Assembly: GCF_000238375.3 (NCBI RefSeq) | Contig: NZ_AHBZ03000027.1 | Location: 186,001 to 250,000, forward strand | DNA: 64,000 nucleotides | Direction of reading: 5' to 3' | Source of the DNA: Pseudoalteromonas citrea | GTDB lineage: Bacteria; Pseudomonadota; Gammaproteobacteria; Enterobacterales; Alteromonadaceae | Shown: positions 54,964 to 63,703 of the stretch, piece after piece | Position numbering within the stretch: position 1 is the first letter of the stretch | Layout of the letters: every line of letters begins with the position of its first letter | Position numbers and translations under genes: made by a program | Notes under the pieces: model-generated | Seen by the model: the letters and a program-made list of their open reading frames with translations, nothing else | What the model was told of the DNA's origin: nothing | The model's database searches: none

Positions 54964-56493
54964 TTAACTGTCTACCTTTGCAATTTCTGGGTAATCAATT
55001 TTGCCGTTGGCATTTTTAGGCAATTGTGCAAGCGCTTTAAATTTGTGCGGGATCATATATACGGGAAGTTGCTCAGCACAGTATGCTTTGAGTTGCAAAG
55101 AACTTGGCTTATTTGATATGTCTTGAGGTGAGTACGTCACAATAATTTTGGTTGATTGATCACAAAAGCGAACTGCAACCTCTTTTATTTCTGGGTGGTG
55201 ACTCAGCTGAGCTTCGATTTCTCCGAGTTCAATACGGTAACCAGCCACTTTGATCATGCGGTCTCTGCGACCTAGGAAGTAAAAAAGACCGTTTGAAAAT
55301 TGTACAATATCGCCAGTGTGGTGTACGTGATGTTGGTGGCTAGTGTGTCGCTGCGCATCATGACAATAGCCCTGAGTGACGCAGCTTCCTTTGACAACTA
55401 GTTCGCCACTGGCACCTTCGGCTAATGTAACTTGCTGGTGGCTCTCATCCACAAGCCATACCTGTGCATCACCTATGGGAGAGCCGATAGGCAATGACGT
55501 GTTAGTAAGAATATCTTTATCTGTAACATGATAAGCCAAACAAACATTCGTTTCTGTCGGGCCATAGAAGTTATAGAAAGTACAATCTTTGATGTTATTT
55601 GCCAGTGCCTGAAGGCAGGGTTTTGGCATGGTTTCTCCGGCAAAAATAACATGTGTTAGGCTCAGAGGTGCAGCTTGTTCCCATAAGCCAATGCGATTCA
55701 TTAAGCTAAGTAATGACGGCACTGTGTACATAGTGGTGATCCTTTGTTCTTTTAGGATCGTGGCCAAATTAAGCGGTTGTTTAGCTGCATCATCATCGGC
55801 TACATATAAACTGGCACCAACACTGAGACTTGAAAATAAATCGAAGGTACTAATGTCAAAGTTAAAACTGGCGATGTTCAAGAATCGATCATGATTGGAA
55901 AGTGACAATGATTGAGTTGTCCAATCAATAAAGTGTTGCAGGTTGCCAAGTGACAACTTCACCCCTTTCGGCCTGCCTGTTGACCCTGATGTAAACAAAA
56001 TGGTGGCAAGATCATCTTTTTGGCGGTGTGACACAGGCGGACTCTGGTCATTGCTAATATGCTCATGCCATACAAACTGCGTGAAGTCTGCGGCCGCATC
56101 ATATGTGTCGACCAAGGTAATAAGTTTTATATGTGGAAATGCATGCAATGCAGCCTGCGCTTGGTTTAGGTGCGCGGCGTCGACGAGTAAGGTGTCTACT
56201 TGTCCATCAGTTAGGATCAACTCAACTCTGTTTATAGGCTGCTTTGCATCAATAGGAATATATGCTGAGTCAGCACTTAACGCGGCGAGTATACTCAGCA
56301 CATAGTGGTTATTTTTATTCAACCAAATAGCGGTTCGTTTAGCAGGCATTAGCACAGTTGCCAAGGCGCTCACATAGTTTGCGGCTTGTTGGTAACTACA
56401 CACTGGTTCAGCCAATAAAAATGGCTGCTCTGGTTGGGATTGAGCCCAATGAAATAGCGCCTTATGCAGCGCTGTTGGCAACGTGTTGTTCAT
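54964..56493 (-). CDS. tamE: TamE, PigI-like prolyl-AMP ligase
   Basis: This 509-residue ANL enzyme has the A3 loop ILFTSGSTGRPKGVKLS, the A8 hinge region FLGRRDRMIKVAGYRIELGE, and the A10 lysine in LPKNANGKIDYPEI. Stand-alone adenylation domains of this type activate L-proline for the carrier protein in prodiginine and tambjamine pathways (PigI). The specificity code was not extracted, so proline is assigned by context. It begins 9 nt after tamD. Confidence 0.9.
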   Translation of the reverse strand: MNNTLPTALHKALFHWAQSQPEQPFLLAEPVCSYQQAANYVSALATVLMPAKRTAIWLNKNNHYVLSILAALSADSAYIPIDAKQPINRVELILTDGQVDTLLVDAAHLNQAQAALHAFPHIKLITLVDTYDAAADFTQFVWHEHISNDQSPPVSHRQKDDLATILFTSGSTGRPKGVKLSLGNLQHFIDWTTQSLSLSNHDRFLNIASFNFDISTFDLFSSLSVGASLYVADDDAAKQPLNLATILKEQRITTMYTVPSLLSLMNRIGLWEQAAPLSLTHVIFAGETMPKPCLQALANNIKDCTFYNFYGPTETNVCLAYHVTDKDILTNTSLPIGSPIGDAQVWLVDESHQQVTLAEGASGELVVKGSCVTQGYCHDAQRHTSHQHHVHHTGDIVQFSNGLFYFLGRRDRMIKVAGYRIELGEIEAQLSHHPEIKEVAVRFCDQSTKIIVTYSPQDISNKPSSLQLKAYCAEQLPVYMIPHKFKALAQLPKNANGKIDYPEIAKVDS

Positions 56494-56502
56494 GGCTGTT
56501 CC

Positions 56503-58122
56503 TTAGCGATTAAAACCGGGTAAACCCACTTCTTGTGCGGCTTTAAGTAAGATCTCTATTGCTTGATCTAAGTCTTCTTTAGTATGTTGTGAAAGCACAC
56601 TGATCCGGAGTCTAGCGTCACCGACCGCCACGCCAGGGAACACCACTGTTTGGCAAAACATGCCAAGTTGTCGAACGTGGTGACCAAGCTCCATCGTGAG
56701 CGTTTCATCACCAATCACAATTGGAATAACAGCGCTTTCAGACTCGCCTGTATCAAAACCACATTCGCGCAGTGCACTATGGAGGTAATTTACGTTACTC
56801 CACAGCTTTTCCAGTCGCTGAGGCTCTGTTTCTATGATGTCGATACATTGAATTAATCCCGCGGCAACGTGTGCTGGAATAGTTGCAGCGAACACATATG
56901 AGTTGGCATAAAAACGCAGATAGTCGATAACTTCTTTATCACCACATACAAACCCGCCCATACCCGCCAGCGTTTTACTCATGGTACCGAGTTCTAAGTC
57001 GACTTCATGCTTTAGGTTAAAGTGCTCAGCAGTGCCAGAACCTGTTGCGCCTAAAATACCTGTGGAGTGTGCATCATCAATGAGAATACGTGCTTGGTAT
57101 TTACGGGCTAAACGCACCATTTCAGGGAGTTTAACGATGTTACCATGCATGCTGAATACGCCATCAGCGACAATAAGTTTACCGCCGTCTGAATCACTAC
57201 AATTTTTAAGTACTTCTTCTAATGAGGCCATGTCATTGTGTTTATAAATACGCTTTTTAGCACCTGATAGCTTACAGCCATCTTGAATACTCATATGGTT
57301 ATAAACATCGGTGATAATAGTATCTTTTGGACCCATTAAAGCTGAAATAGTACCTAAATTAGCAGAGTAGCCTGAAGGGAAAACTATACAAGCTTCACGA
57401 CCTTTAAAGCGCGCCAGACGTTCTTCTAGTTCAAGGTGTAAATGATTGGTGCCACCAATCAGTCGGCATCCGGTATTCGTCGCGCCGTATTGTTTAACGG
57501 CATCACTAATAGCGTTAATAACCCGAGGCTCGTTGGCCAACCCCAAATAGTTATTTGAGGCAAACATTAAAAACTCGCGTTCTTTATTTTGGTATGAATC
57601 AAAGATAGTGGCACGGTTCTCACACTTTGAGCTCAATGGCATACCGTACCAGAAGTTACCTGCTTGCTCTTGAGACTCATAAAAATCGTTAAACTTTCTA
57701 ACTTTACTGAATAAATCAGGGCTGCCATCCGCAACAAAGTCTCGCATCGTTTGGTGCGCTGTTGCAGCTTGTGCTTCAACACTGGGCGATGTTTGTGGGG
57801 CTGTTTGAACTTCATGGGTAACGCCCAAGCTAGACAGCTTTTGTTGTCCCTTTGCTGTCACAGCAACATTTGTACAACGATCGACTAAATCTTGGATGGT
57901 ATTGAAGCTTGCCGTATTGAGTTTGGTATCAAAAGCAAAGAGTTGCTGAAGTTCGTCAACAATACTGGCTAATATAATTGAATCAATCCCTAAGCCTTCT
58001 TCCATCGCTTGGTCGAGCAGTAAATCAGACTCGCTATAGCATGTTTGTTCTTTTACAATGTCGAGAACAAGCGGCTGAACATCAGCCGCTGACAGTGTGT
58101 TTTGTGTCATAGTTAAATCCAT
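56503..58122 (-). CDS. tamD: TamD, ACP-alpha-oxoamine synthase fusion (PigH-like)
   Basis: This 539-residue protein has an N-terminal carrier domain (about residues 5-90; phosphopantetheine Ser in EGLGIDSIILASIV) and an alpha-oxoamine synthase PLP domain (from ~135; FASNNYLGLANEP, FPSGYSANLGTISA, IDDAHSTGILGATGSGT, lysine in ELGTMSKTLAGMGG). PigH condenses the pyrrole-ketide with serine to the bipyrrole methanol (HBM). Serratia PigH carries two carrier domains; only one is visible here. Alternative start four codons in (ATG 58110) changes little. Confidence 0.92.
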   Translation of the reverse strand: MDLTMTQNTLSAADVQPLVLDIVKEQTCYSESDLLLDQAMEEGLGIDSIILASIVDELQQLFAFDTKLNTASFNTIQDLVDRCTNVAVTAKGQQKLSSLGVTHEVQTAPQTSPSVEAQAATAHQTMRDFVADGSPDLFSKVRKFNDFYESQEQAGNFWYGMPLSSKCENRATIFDSYQNKEREFLMFASNNYLGLANEPRVINAISDAVKQYGATNTGCRLIGGTNHLHLELEERLARFKGREACIVFPSGYSANLGTISALMGPKDTIITDVYNHMSIQDGCKLSGAKKRIYKHNDMASLEEVLKNCSDSDGGKLIVADGVFSMHGNIVKLPEMVRLARKYQARILIDDAHSTGILGATGSGTAEHFNLKHEVDLELGTMSKTLAGMGGFVCGDKEVIDYLRFYANSYVFAATIPAHVAAGLIQCIDIIETEPQRLEKLWSNVNYLHSALRECGFDTGESESAVIPIVIGDETLTMELGHHVRQLGMFCQTVVFPGVAVGDARLRISVLSQHTKEDLDQAIEILLKAAQEVGLPGFNR

Positions 58123-58127
58123 TTACT

Positions 58128-59246
58128 CTAGTTAATTTCTTCAATACCAATGATTTGCTCGAGTGAGGGTGCCTCGACATCAGTGTGTGGTTTAGTTTGC
58201 AGTTTTGCTTTTAGTGCTTTTTCTTCATTGGCTTCGCGAATTAACTTCTCTCTAAAACGAATATAGTGAGCGTTTACTTTATCTAGAGGGATCAATCGAT
58301 TGGCTTTTGGACTAGACACTTTCGGGTTTTGATATGAAATAACCGCCATATCTTTATCTTGTTGTACAAATCGCTCGATACGACACATGTACCAAGGGCG
58401 AACAGGGCGCCAAAATGGAATTGGTAATGGTTTAATTAACGGTAACAACAAGTCACGTTTTGGTTCTTGGTAACATACACAAACCCAGCATGTATTGTCG
58501 TCGATAGGTGTTGGAATGAACATTACATCGAAAACATCGCTTCGGATCAAAACAAGATTAGGCATTTGTACATCAATGCCAAACTGCCAACCGCGGGTCC
58601 AAGGTTTACGTGCAACTAATGTTTCTTCTGCCGTGCGCTCGTCATCTGGGCGAAGTACAAAATCACTGGTAATTAATGTCCCGTCAACTTTACATTCAAA
58701 GTTGTCGACTTTGCCGCCTTTGGGATCCCAAATATTAATCGCAGATCCTTTATGTACAAATGGAATGTGATAAATCTCACAAACACTTTCTACATAACGG
58801 GTATAGTTAATTGGCGCATCCCAGCCATAAAAAGAATAGTATCCTTTGTACTCTTTGAACTGTTTGAACATCGGCACTTCAGGGTAGTCATTTTCAGGCA
58901 TTAAATCGCCATACCAAAACCAAATAAGGCCAAATTCTTCTTTTACTTTATAAGTTTTGACACACATCCCTTTTGGTACATCACCATTTTTACCTAGTAC
59001 AGGCATGTGAACGCAGTCACCCTTTTGGTCAAATTGAAAACCATGGTAAGGGCAGGCAATAATATCACCGTGCTGTTTTCCGCGACTGAGCATAACGCCT
59101 TTATGTGGGCATTTATCGTCCATACAAACCAGTTCACCTTTGGTATCGCGGTACAATACCAGTAACTTGTTTAGACGTTTGATGCCGATAGGTTTCTTTT
59201 TGACATCTTGGATCCGTGAAATTGCATACCATTGATTAGGGATCAT
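58128..59246 (-). CDS. tamC: TamC, Rieske non-heme iron oxygenase
   Basis: This 372-residue protein has a Rieske centre (CPHKGVMLSRGKQ and CPYHGFQFDQ, the C-x-H...C-x2-H ligands). Its catalytic domain has the His ligands in VCEIYHIPFVHKGS. Rieske enzymes in prodiginine clusters (RedG, McpG) make oxidative ring closures. The known linear route to tambjamine YP1 needs no such step, so it may hydroxylate or cyclise the product or an intermediate. It overlaps tamB by 4 nt, so it is firmly within the operon. Role is unassigned. Confidence 0.82.
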   Translation of the reverse strand: MIPNQWYAISRIQDVKKKPIGIKRLNKLLVLYRDTKGELVCMDDKCPHKGVMLSRGKQHGDIIACPYHGFQFDQKGDCVHMPVLGKNGDVPKGMCVKTYKVKEEFGLIWFWYGDLMPENDYPEVPMFKQFKEYKGYYSFYGWDAPINYTRYVESVCEIYHIPFVHKGSAINIWDPKGGKVDNFECKVDGTLITSDFVLRPDDERTAEETLVARKPWTRGWQFGIDVQMPNLVLIRSDVFDVMFIPTPIDDNTCWVCVCYQEPKRDLLLPLIKPLPIPFWRPVRPWYMCRIERFVQQDKDMAVISYQNPKVSSPKANRLIPLDKVNAHYIRFREKLIREANEEKALKAKLQTKPHTDVEAPSLEQIIGIEEIN

Positions 59247-59515
59247 AGTGTGGCCTCCTTATTGCTGTGATGTTCAATAACTTTGCTGAGTACTTCGACG
59301 GAAGCAAAGTTGTCCGGGTGAATATCGATAACGGGTAATCGCAATGAAAACTCTCGATGGATAAAGTCAACGACATCAAAAATAGATGCAGAGTCCAGAA
59401 TATTGAGTTTTATTATTGGCGTATCTGGTGCCACTTGTTCATCATCATCTAGGTAACTAGATGCGATGAACTGGCATAATTTGGCCGACACAGTGTCTAC
59501 TGAAAGATTTAGCAT
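59243..59515 (-). CDS. tamB: TamB, peptidyl carrier protein (PigG-like)
   Basis: This 90-residue carrier protein has the phosphopantetheine Ser in IIKLNILDSASIFDVVDFI. PigG-type carriers hold prolyl then pyrrolyl for the TamE-TamG-TamF steps. It overlaps tamA by 7 nt and tamC by 4 nt (ATGA), so translation is coupled. Proline loading is by context, not visible in the sequence. Confidence 0.88.
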   Translation of the reverse strand: MLNLSVDTVSAKLCQFIASSYLDDDEQVAPDTPIIKLNILDSASIFDVVDFIHREFSLRLPVIDIHPDNFASVEVLSKVIEHHSNKEATL

Positions 59516-61590
59516 GTTGAATCTAACTCCGTTTGCGGTTTCTTATTTGCTACTTGGGTAATTTTTTCTGCGAGTAAGCTGGGTGTGTTGCAGCTGTAAA
59601 GCACATCCGGTGCGAGGTAGACGCCAGTTTTCTGTTCTAATCTAAAGAGAATTTCCATTGCTAACACAGAGTCAAGCCCGACATTTGCAAGTGAATCTTG
59701 CGCAGAGATTTTTTCGCTGGGTACCCCTGTTAGCTCTGTGACTTGATAGATCAGCCATTGTTGAACACTTTCAGTATTCTGTAGGTTCAAAATATGTGTA
59801 GAGGCATTACTTTCAGTATCATTTTTCTGCTGTTTTTGTGCATCGAAATGAAAATAGCTCTGCAGTTGTTGTTGCTCAAATGCGTGTTTAATTGCGACAC
59901 GTTGTAACTTACCAGATGATGTTATTTTGATGGTTTTACGAGGCAAAAAGAGGACCTGATCCGCTTTGATACCAAAGCGCTCAATCAGACGAGTATTTAA
60001 CGTCATTGTTAATGCATCAAAGTTGCTGATATTACGTGGAACCTCAATTGCCATAACGAGTTGCTCGCACTGATCGTGTGCGATGGAAAAAGCAGCACTT
60101 CGGCAGTTTTTTAACTCAGGAAAAGCAAGTGATGCTTCATATTCTAAATCTTGTGGGTAGAAATTCGCGCCGCGTAAAATTATCACTTCTTTTAAGCGGC
60201 CAGTGATGAACAGTTCATCATTGTCATAAAAGCCCAGATCTCCAGTACGGTGATATGTCTCCGTGTAGTTATCTAGCTGCAAACCAAAGTTGGCAATAGT
60301 ACGAGGCTCATCTTGCCAATACCCAGGGCTAATACTGCTGCCTTGTAGCCAAATTTCCCCGACTTGGCCCATCGCAACTTCTGTATGTGTGACAGAGTCA
60401 ACTATTTTTGCGTTAAGAGAGTGGTGAACAAGACCGCTGCTAACCAGCCATTGACTGTGCTTAGCTTCTGGTGAAACATGTTTAACGACACCTCGCTTTA
60501 ATAGTGGTTCATCAATACATAACTGTTTGTATTGTTGGCCGTGCGGTTTACCACTCACCATAAGTGTCGCTTCAGCCATGCCGTAACAAGGCAGAAAAGC
60601 ATTGGTTTTAAGCCCACATTGAGAGAATTTTTCAAAAAATTGCGTAATGGTGTGAGCGTTAATGGGCTCAGCACCACAAAACAAGTTTTCCAGAGAAGAT
60701 AAATCAAGTTCAGCTAACCGTGCTGGGCGTATATTTTTAACGGCCAAGTCAAAAGCAAAGTTAGGCGCACCCGTTGTGGTTGCCTTAAAGTCGGTAACGG
60801 CTTTAAGCCATGTAAATTGACTGCGTAAGAAAATATCGGTAGGCATTAATAGCGTTGGATAGCCTGTGTAAACGCCTTGCATTACGCCGCCAACCAGACC
60901 CATATCGTGGTGTGGTGGTAGCCATAACATCATACGTGTAGTATTTTCTTGATGGCCAAAGCTTTGGCGAATGAGCTCGGAGTTTTCTAGGGTGTTTTGA
61001 TTCGTAATGATCACACCTTTCGGTTTACCTGTCGTCCCTGAGCTATATTGAAGCAGTGCTATATCTGAATTGTTAGTCTTAAATTCATGTAATTGGGGCG
61101 CTTCTACTGTCGAACAGTCGTCAATGAGTAGCCAGCGAACTTCTTTTCCAACCAGTTGTTCTTGTAATAATGGTTGAATCGCTTTAGTGGTAATCACAAT
61201 CGGATTACCTAAGTCAGTCATTGCATACTCAAGGCGTTCTACTTGCAATTGATTTTTTGGCGGAAACGACGGCACTGCAATTACCCGTGCCGCCATACAG
61301 CCATAAAATGCCGTCACAAAATCTACACCCTGCGGTAATACAATTAACGCTTGATCTTGTGTATCTTGAAACGCTACTGACTGTGTCAACAATTGCTGGG
61401 CAACTTGGCTAATTGCCGTTGCTAAAGCCTGATAGTTGTAACTTGTGGGCGGCTCGTCTTTATCTACCATGAACTGAAAAACTTCTTGTTCTGGTTTATT
61501 AATCGCATCCGATGCAAGTAAGTCTATTAAACTATCTGCTTCACACTGTAAGAGATCTCTTTTTGGAAAAAGAGGATTGGAGGTTCCCAT
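59509..61590 (-). CDS. tamA: TamA, fatty acyl-AMP ligase-ACP fusion
   Basis: This 693-residue protein has a fatty acyl-AMP ligase (about residues 15-590; SSGTTGKPKGVIITNQN, FITGRLKEVIILRGANFY) and a C-terminal carrier domain with Ser in NVGLDSVLAMEIL. TamA adenylates a C12 fatty acid and loads it onto its own carrier, starting the enamine side chain; TamT then desaturates it and TamH releases it. It is the first gene of the operon, with AAAGGA 9 nt before the ATG. Confidence 0.93.
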   Translation of the reverse strand: MGTSNPLFPKRDLLQCEADSLIDLLASDAINKPEQEVFQFMVDKDEPPTSYNYQALATAISQVAQQLLTQSVAFQDTQDQALIVLPQGVDFVTAFYGCMAARVIAVPSFPPKNQLQVERLEYAMTDLGNPIVITTKAIQPLLQEQLVGKEVRWLLIDDCSTVEAPQLHEFKTNNSDIALLQYSSGTTGKPKGVIITNQNTLENSELIRQSFGHQENTTRMMLWLPPHHDMGLVGGVMQGVYTGYPTLLMPTDIFLRSQFTWLKAVTDFKATTTGAPNFAFDLAVKNIRPARLAELDLSSLENLFCGAEPINAHTITQFFEKFSQCGLKTNAFLPCYGMAEATLMVSGKPHGQQYKQLCIDEPLLKRGVVKHVSPEAKHSQWLVSSGLVHHSLNAKIVDSVTHTEVAMGQVGEIWLQGSSISPGYWQDEPRTIANFGLQLDNYTETYHRTGDLGFYDNDELFITGRLKEVIILRGANFYPQDLEYEASLAFPELKNCRSAAFSIAHDQCEQLVMAIEVPRNISNFDALTMTLNTRLIERFGIKADQVLFLPRKTIKITSSGKLQRVAIKHAFEQQQLQSYFHFDAQKQQKNDTESNASTHILNLQNTESVQQWLIYQVTELTGVPSEKISAQDSLANVGLDSVLAMEILFRLEQKTGVYLAPDVLYSCNTPSLLAEKITQVANKKPQTELDSTC

Positions 61591-61871
61591 GCTACATAAT
61601 CCTTTTGGTTTTGCTTATTTACATAATCGCCCACAATTGTGAAAGAAATGTGTAGAGTTATTAACTTTTAATTAAATCTTACATTAAAGTTTTAACAAAT
61701 AATACACATTGCGAGGTTGTAATATGGAGTGTTTGTTGCTTTTTTGGCAGCGTAAATATTAATAAATATCAGTTACGTTTTCTTTTTGGGTATTCTGCTT
61801 TGTTGGACTTCAATATTCATCTTTATTTAATTATATTATTATCAATTGCTTATGTATATTTCGTGGGGTTT

Positions 61872-61891
61872 TAACTATCAAGTGATAGTTA
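61872..61891. promoter_or_regulatory. 20-bp palindrome upstream of tamA
   Basis: TAACTATCA-AG-TGATAGTTA is a perfect palindrome with 9-bp arms, about 280 nt before the tamA start. It looks like a regulator operator. No regulator gene is in the cluster, so control may come from outside (inference). Confidence 0.6.
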
Positions 61892-61933
61892 TGGTATCTA
61901 CTCATGCCTGGATTTTGTATTAATACTCTAATA

Positions 61934-61949
61934 AGTATTAAGTAATACT
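61934..61949. promoter_or_regulatory. Second AG-centred palindrome upstream of tamA
   Basis: AGTATTA-AG-TAATACT has 7-bp perfect arms and the same AG centre as the site 62 nt away (start to start). The arms differ, but both follow an (A/G)(A/C)NTAT-type pattern, so one dimeric regulator could bind both. Confidence 0.45.
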
Positions 61950-62111
61950 AATTGGTTATATTTTGTTCTTTTTGTGTGCCAGTTGTTACAGTTGCTTGGA
62001 TGTAAATAATATGTTCTAAGTATGAACTTTGCGTGATTTCCTATGTAAACCACTCAACGTTATTGCCTGTTTACTTTATTCCGAAAATATTTATTTAAAG
62101 GCTTGGTTTAT

Positions 62112-62148
62112 GTGTCCACCATGGACACTCTCAGGTGTCCGCGGACAC
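62112..62148. promoter_or_regulatory. Paired GTGTCC/GGACAC palindromes (activator-site-like)
   Basis: GTGTCC-ACCAT-GGACAC (62112-62128) and GTGTCC-GC-GGACAC (62135-62148) are two perfect palindromes with different spacers, 6 nt apart. They lie about 54 nt upstream of the sigma-54-like element, at the distance used by sigma-54 enhancer-binding proteins. Similar adaptor-ABC-FtsX efflux operons are often preceded by such sites (from memory of the family). Confidence 0.6.
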
Positions 62149-62201
62149 TTCCTAACAAATATATTTCCAACAAAACCATTAAAAATCAACAATTTGAATT
62201 T

Positions 62202-62216
62202 TGGCATGATAATCGA
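62202..62216 (+). promoter_or_regulatory. Sigma-54-like promoter element
   Basis: TGGCATGATAATCGA fits the -24 part of the TGGCACGN4TTGCW consensus (TGGCA and G) with a degraded -12 part (TCGA for TTGC). It lies about 140 nt before the adaptor start and downstream of the paired palindromes. Plausible, not certain. Confidence 0.45.
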
Positions 62217-62357
62217 ATAGTAAAGGTAAATTGATACAATTAAAGAGTACACCATGTTGTTAACTAGCGCGTTCTTGATCTCTCCGGCCATAATGATGAT
62301 GGCAGTAGTAATAGTCGGCTTATGTGAATCAATTAGTACTCTGCTAAGGAGCGCAAA

Positions 62358-63620
62358 ATGATTAGAGATACAAGCGGACAAGATCAACAAATCGCAGTTA
62401 ATAAGCGATCTCACCTTAAAGTTGGTTTGCTGAGCGCAGCGCTATTTTTAGGCGTTGCTGTGTCAGCCAACGCTGTAATAAACAGCGAGAGTCCAACCCT
62501 TTCTTTATCAAAAAGCAGTCTTAATATTGCAAAGGTGACGTCAGGAAACTTTGTAAGAGACATTGCTGCGACTGGTTTTATTGTGGCGGCAAATGCACCT
62601 CAAGCGTATAGCCCAGAGCAAGGCTTTGTGACGCTAAAGGTGAAAGCGGGCGACACAGTTACTTTGGGTCAAACCATTGCCTTAGTAGACAGCCCAGAAT
62701 TAGAGAATGTATTAAAGCAACAGCAATCAGAGTTGGCTCGTTTGCATGGTGAGTTATCTCGCCAAAAGCTTGAAGCAAGAAGAGATACACTGGCGTTAAA
62801 CAACACGTTAGATTTAGCAAAAGTTGAACTCACCGCTGCGCAGCGTGAGAATCGACGTGCGCAATTGTCAATTAAGCAAAGCCTTATTAGTCAAATAGAT
62901 TTAGAGCAGGCACAAGATGAGCTGGCAAGAGCTGAGCTGACCTATAAGCATGCCGTTCAAGAAGCGGAAATAGCCAAAGATACCTTAGCGTTTGAATTAC
63001 AGTCGGCAAAAAATACCGTTAATCAGCAGCAGTTTGCGGTTGATGAACTGCTGCGTAAAGTGAATAACCTAAAAGTAAAAGCCAGTGTAGCGGGCATTGT
63101 GGGTAATTTATTGGTGCAACCAAAATCGGCGGTGACAAAGAACCAAGCATTAATGACCTTAGTTGATTTAAGTGCCTTTGAAGCGCAATTGCAGGTGCCT
63201 GAGAGCTATGCCAATGAGTTGGGGCTAGGGATGGATGTGGCATTAAAAATTGGTGACCAGAATGTGATGGGCAAGTTGTCTGCTATTTCTCCTGAGGTGA
63301 ATAACCGTGAAGTGACAACCCGAGTTCGTTTTTCTCAAGAGGATGTTAAGAACATTCGCCAAAATCAGCGTTTGTCTGCGCGGGTACTATTAGAAAATAA
63401 AGAGGATGTGTTAATGATTCGCCGAGGGGCGTTTTTAGACTCAGGCGGCCATGTCGCTTATAAAGTGGAAGGCGATATTGCGACGCGAATTAATATTAAC
63501 ACCGGGGCAACCAGTATTCGTAGTGTCGAAATATTGGATGGCTTACGGATCGGGGATGAAGTAATTGTGTCGAATTATGAGCAGTTTGAAAAAGCCAATA
63601 CGGTGCTATTGCGTCAATAA
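62358..63620 (+). CDS. MacA-type efflux periplasmic adaptor
   Basis: This 420-residue adaptor has an N-terminal membrane anchor (VGLLSAALFLGVAVSANAVI), a lipoyl motif (FVTLKVKAGDTVTLGQTIALV), a coiled-coil hairpin (about residues 110-235), and a beta-barrel with membrane-proximal domains (VALKIGDQNVMGKLSAISPEV). AAGGAGCGCAAA lies before the ATG. It starts an operon with the ABC ATPase at 63704, divergent from tam, and could protect the producer or secrete the pigment. Pairing with tam is by location only. Confidence 0.9.
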   Translation: MIRDTSGQDQQIAVNKRSHLKVGLLSAALFLGVAVSANAVINSESPTLSLSKSSLNIAKVTSGNFVRDIAATGFIVAANAPQAYSPEQGFVTLKVKAGDTVTLGQTIALVDSPELENVLKQQQSELARLHGELSRQKLEARRDTLALNNTLDLAKVELTAAQRENRRAQLSIKQSLISQIDLEQAQDELARAELTYKHAVQEAEIAKDTLAFELQSAKNTVNQQQFAVDELLRKVNNLKVKASVAGIVGNLLVQPKSAVTKNQALMTLVDLSAFEAQLQVPESYANELGLGMDVALKIGDQNVMGKLSAISPEVNNREVTTRVRFSQEDVKNIRQNQRLSARVLLENKEDVLMIRRGAFLDSGGHVAYKVEGDIATRININTGATSIRSVEILDGLRIGDEVIVSNYEQFEKANTVLLRQ

Positions 63621-63629
63621 ATGAATTGG

Positions 63630-63645
63630 GTGTCACTTTGGACAC
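63630..63645. promoter_or_regulatory. Imperfect third GTGTC/GGACAC repeat
   Basis: GTGTCACTTTGGACAC lies between the adaptor stop and the ATPase start, with one arm changed (GTGTCA). It may be a secondary site of the same regulator or chance. Confidence 0.3.
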
Positions 63646-63703
63646 GATTAGAAAACAGCATACATTGAATTACGATAAAAATAAGAATTATGAGGAAAGT
63701 TAC

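Larger units (their letters stand above)
61591..62357. other. 767-nt divergent regulatory region of tam and ABC efflux operons
   Basis: The region is AT-rich (about 61.6-62.1 kb) and contains no convincing gene; frames such as 62029-62220 lack a Shine-Dalgarno and overlap the palindromes. It separates the minus-strand tam operon from the plus-strand adaptor gene. It holds two AG-centred palindromes, two GTGTCC palindromes and a sigma-54-like element, listed separately. The tamA promoter is not pinpointed. Confidence 0.6.

Noticed and set aside
62029-62220. 63-codon frame in the tam/efflux divergent region
   Set aside because: No Shine-Dalgarno; it spans the regulatory palindromes and is likelier to be non-coding.
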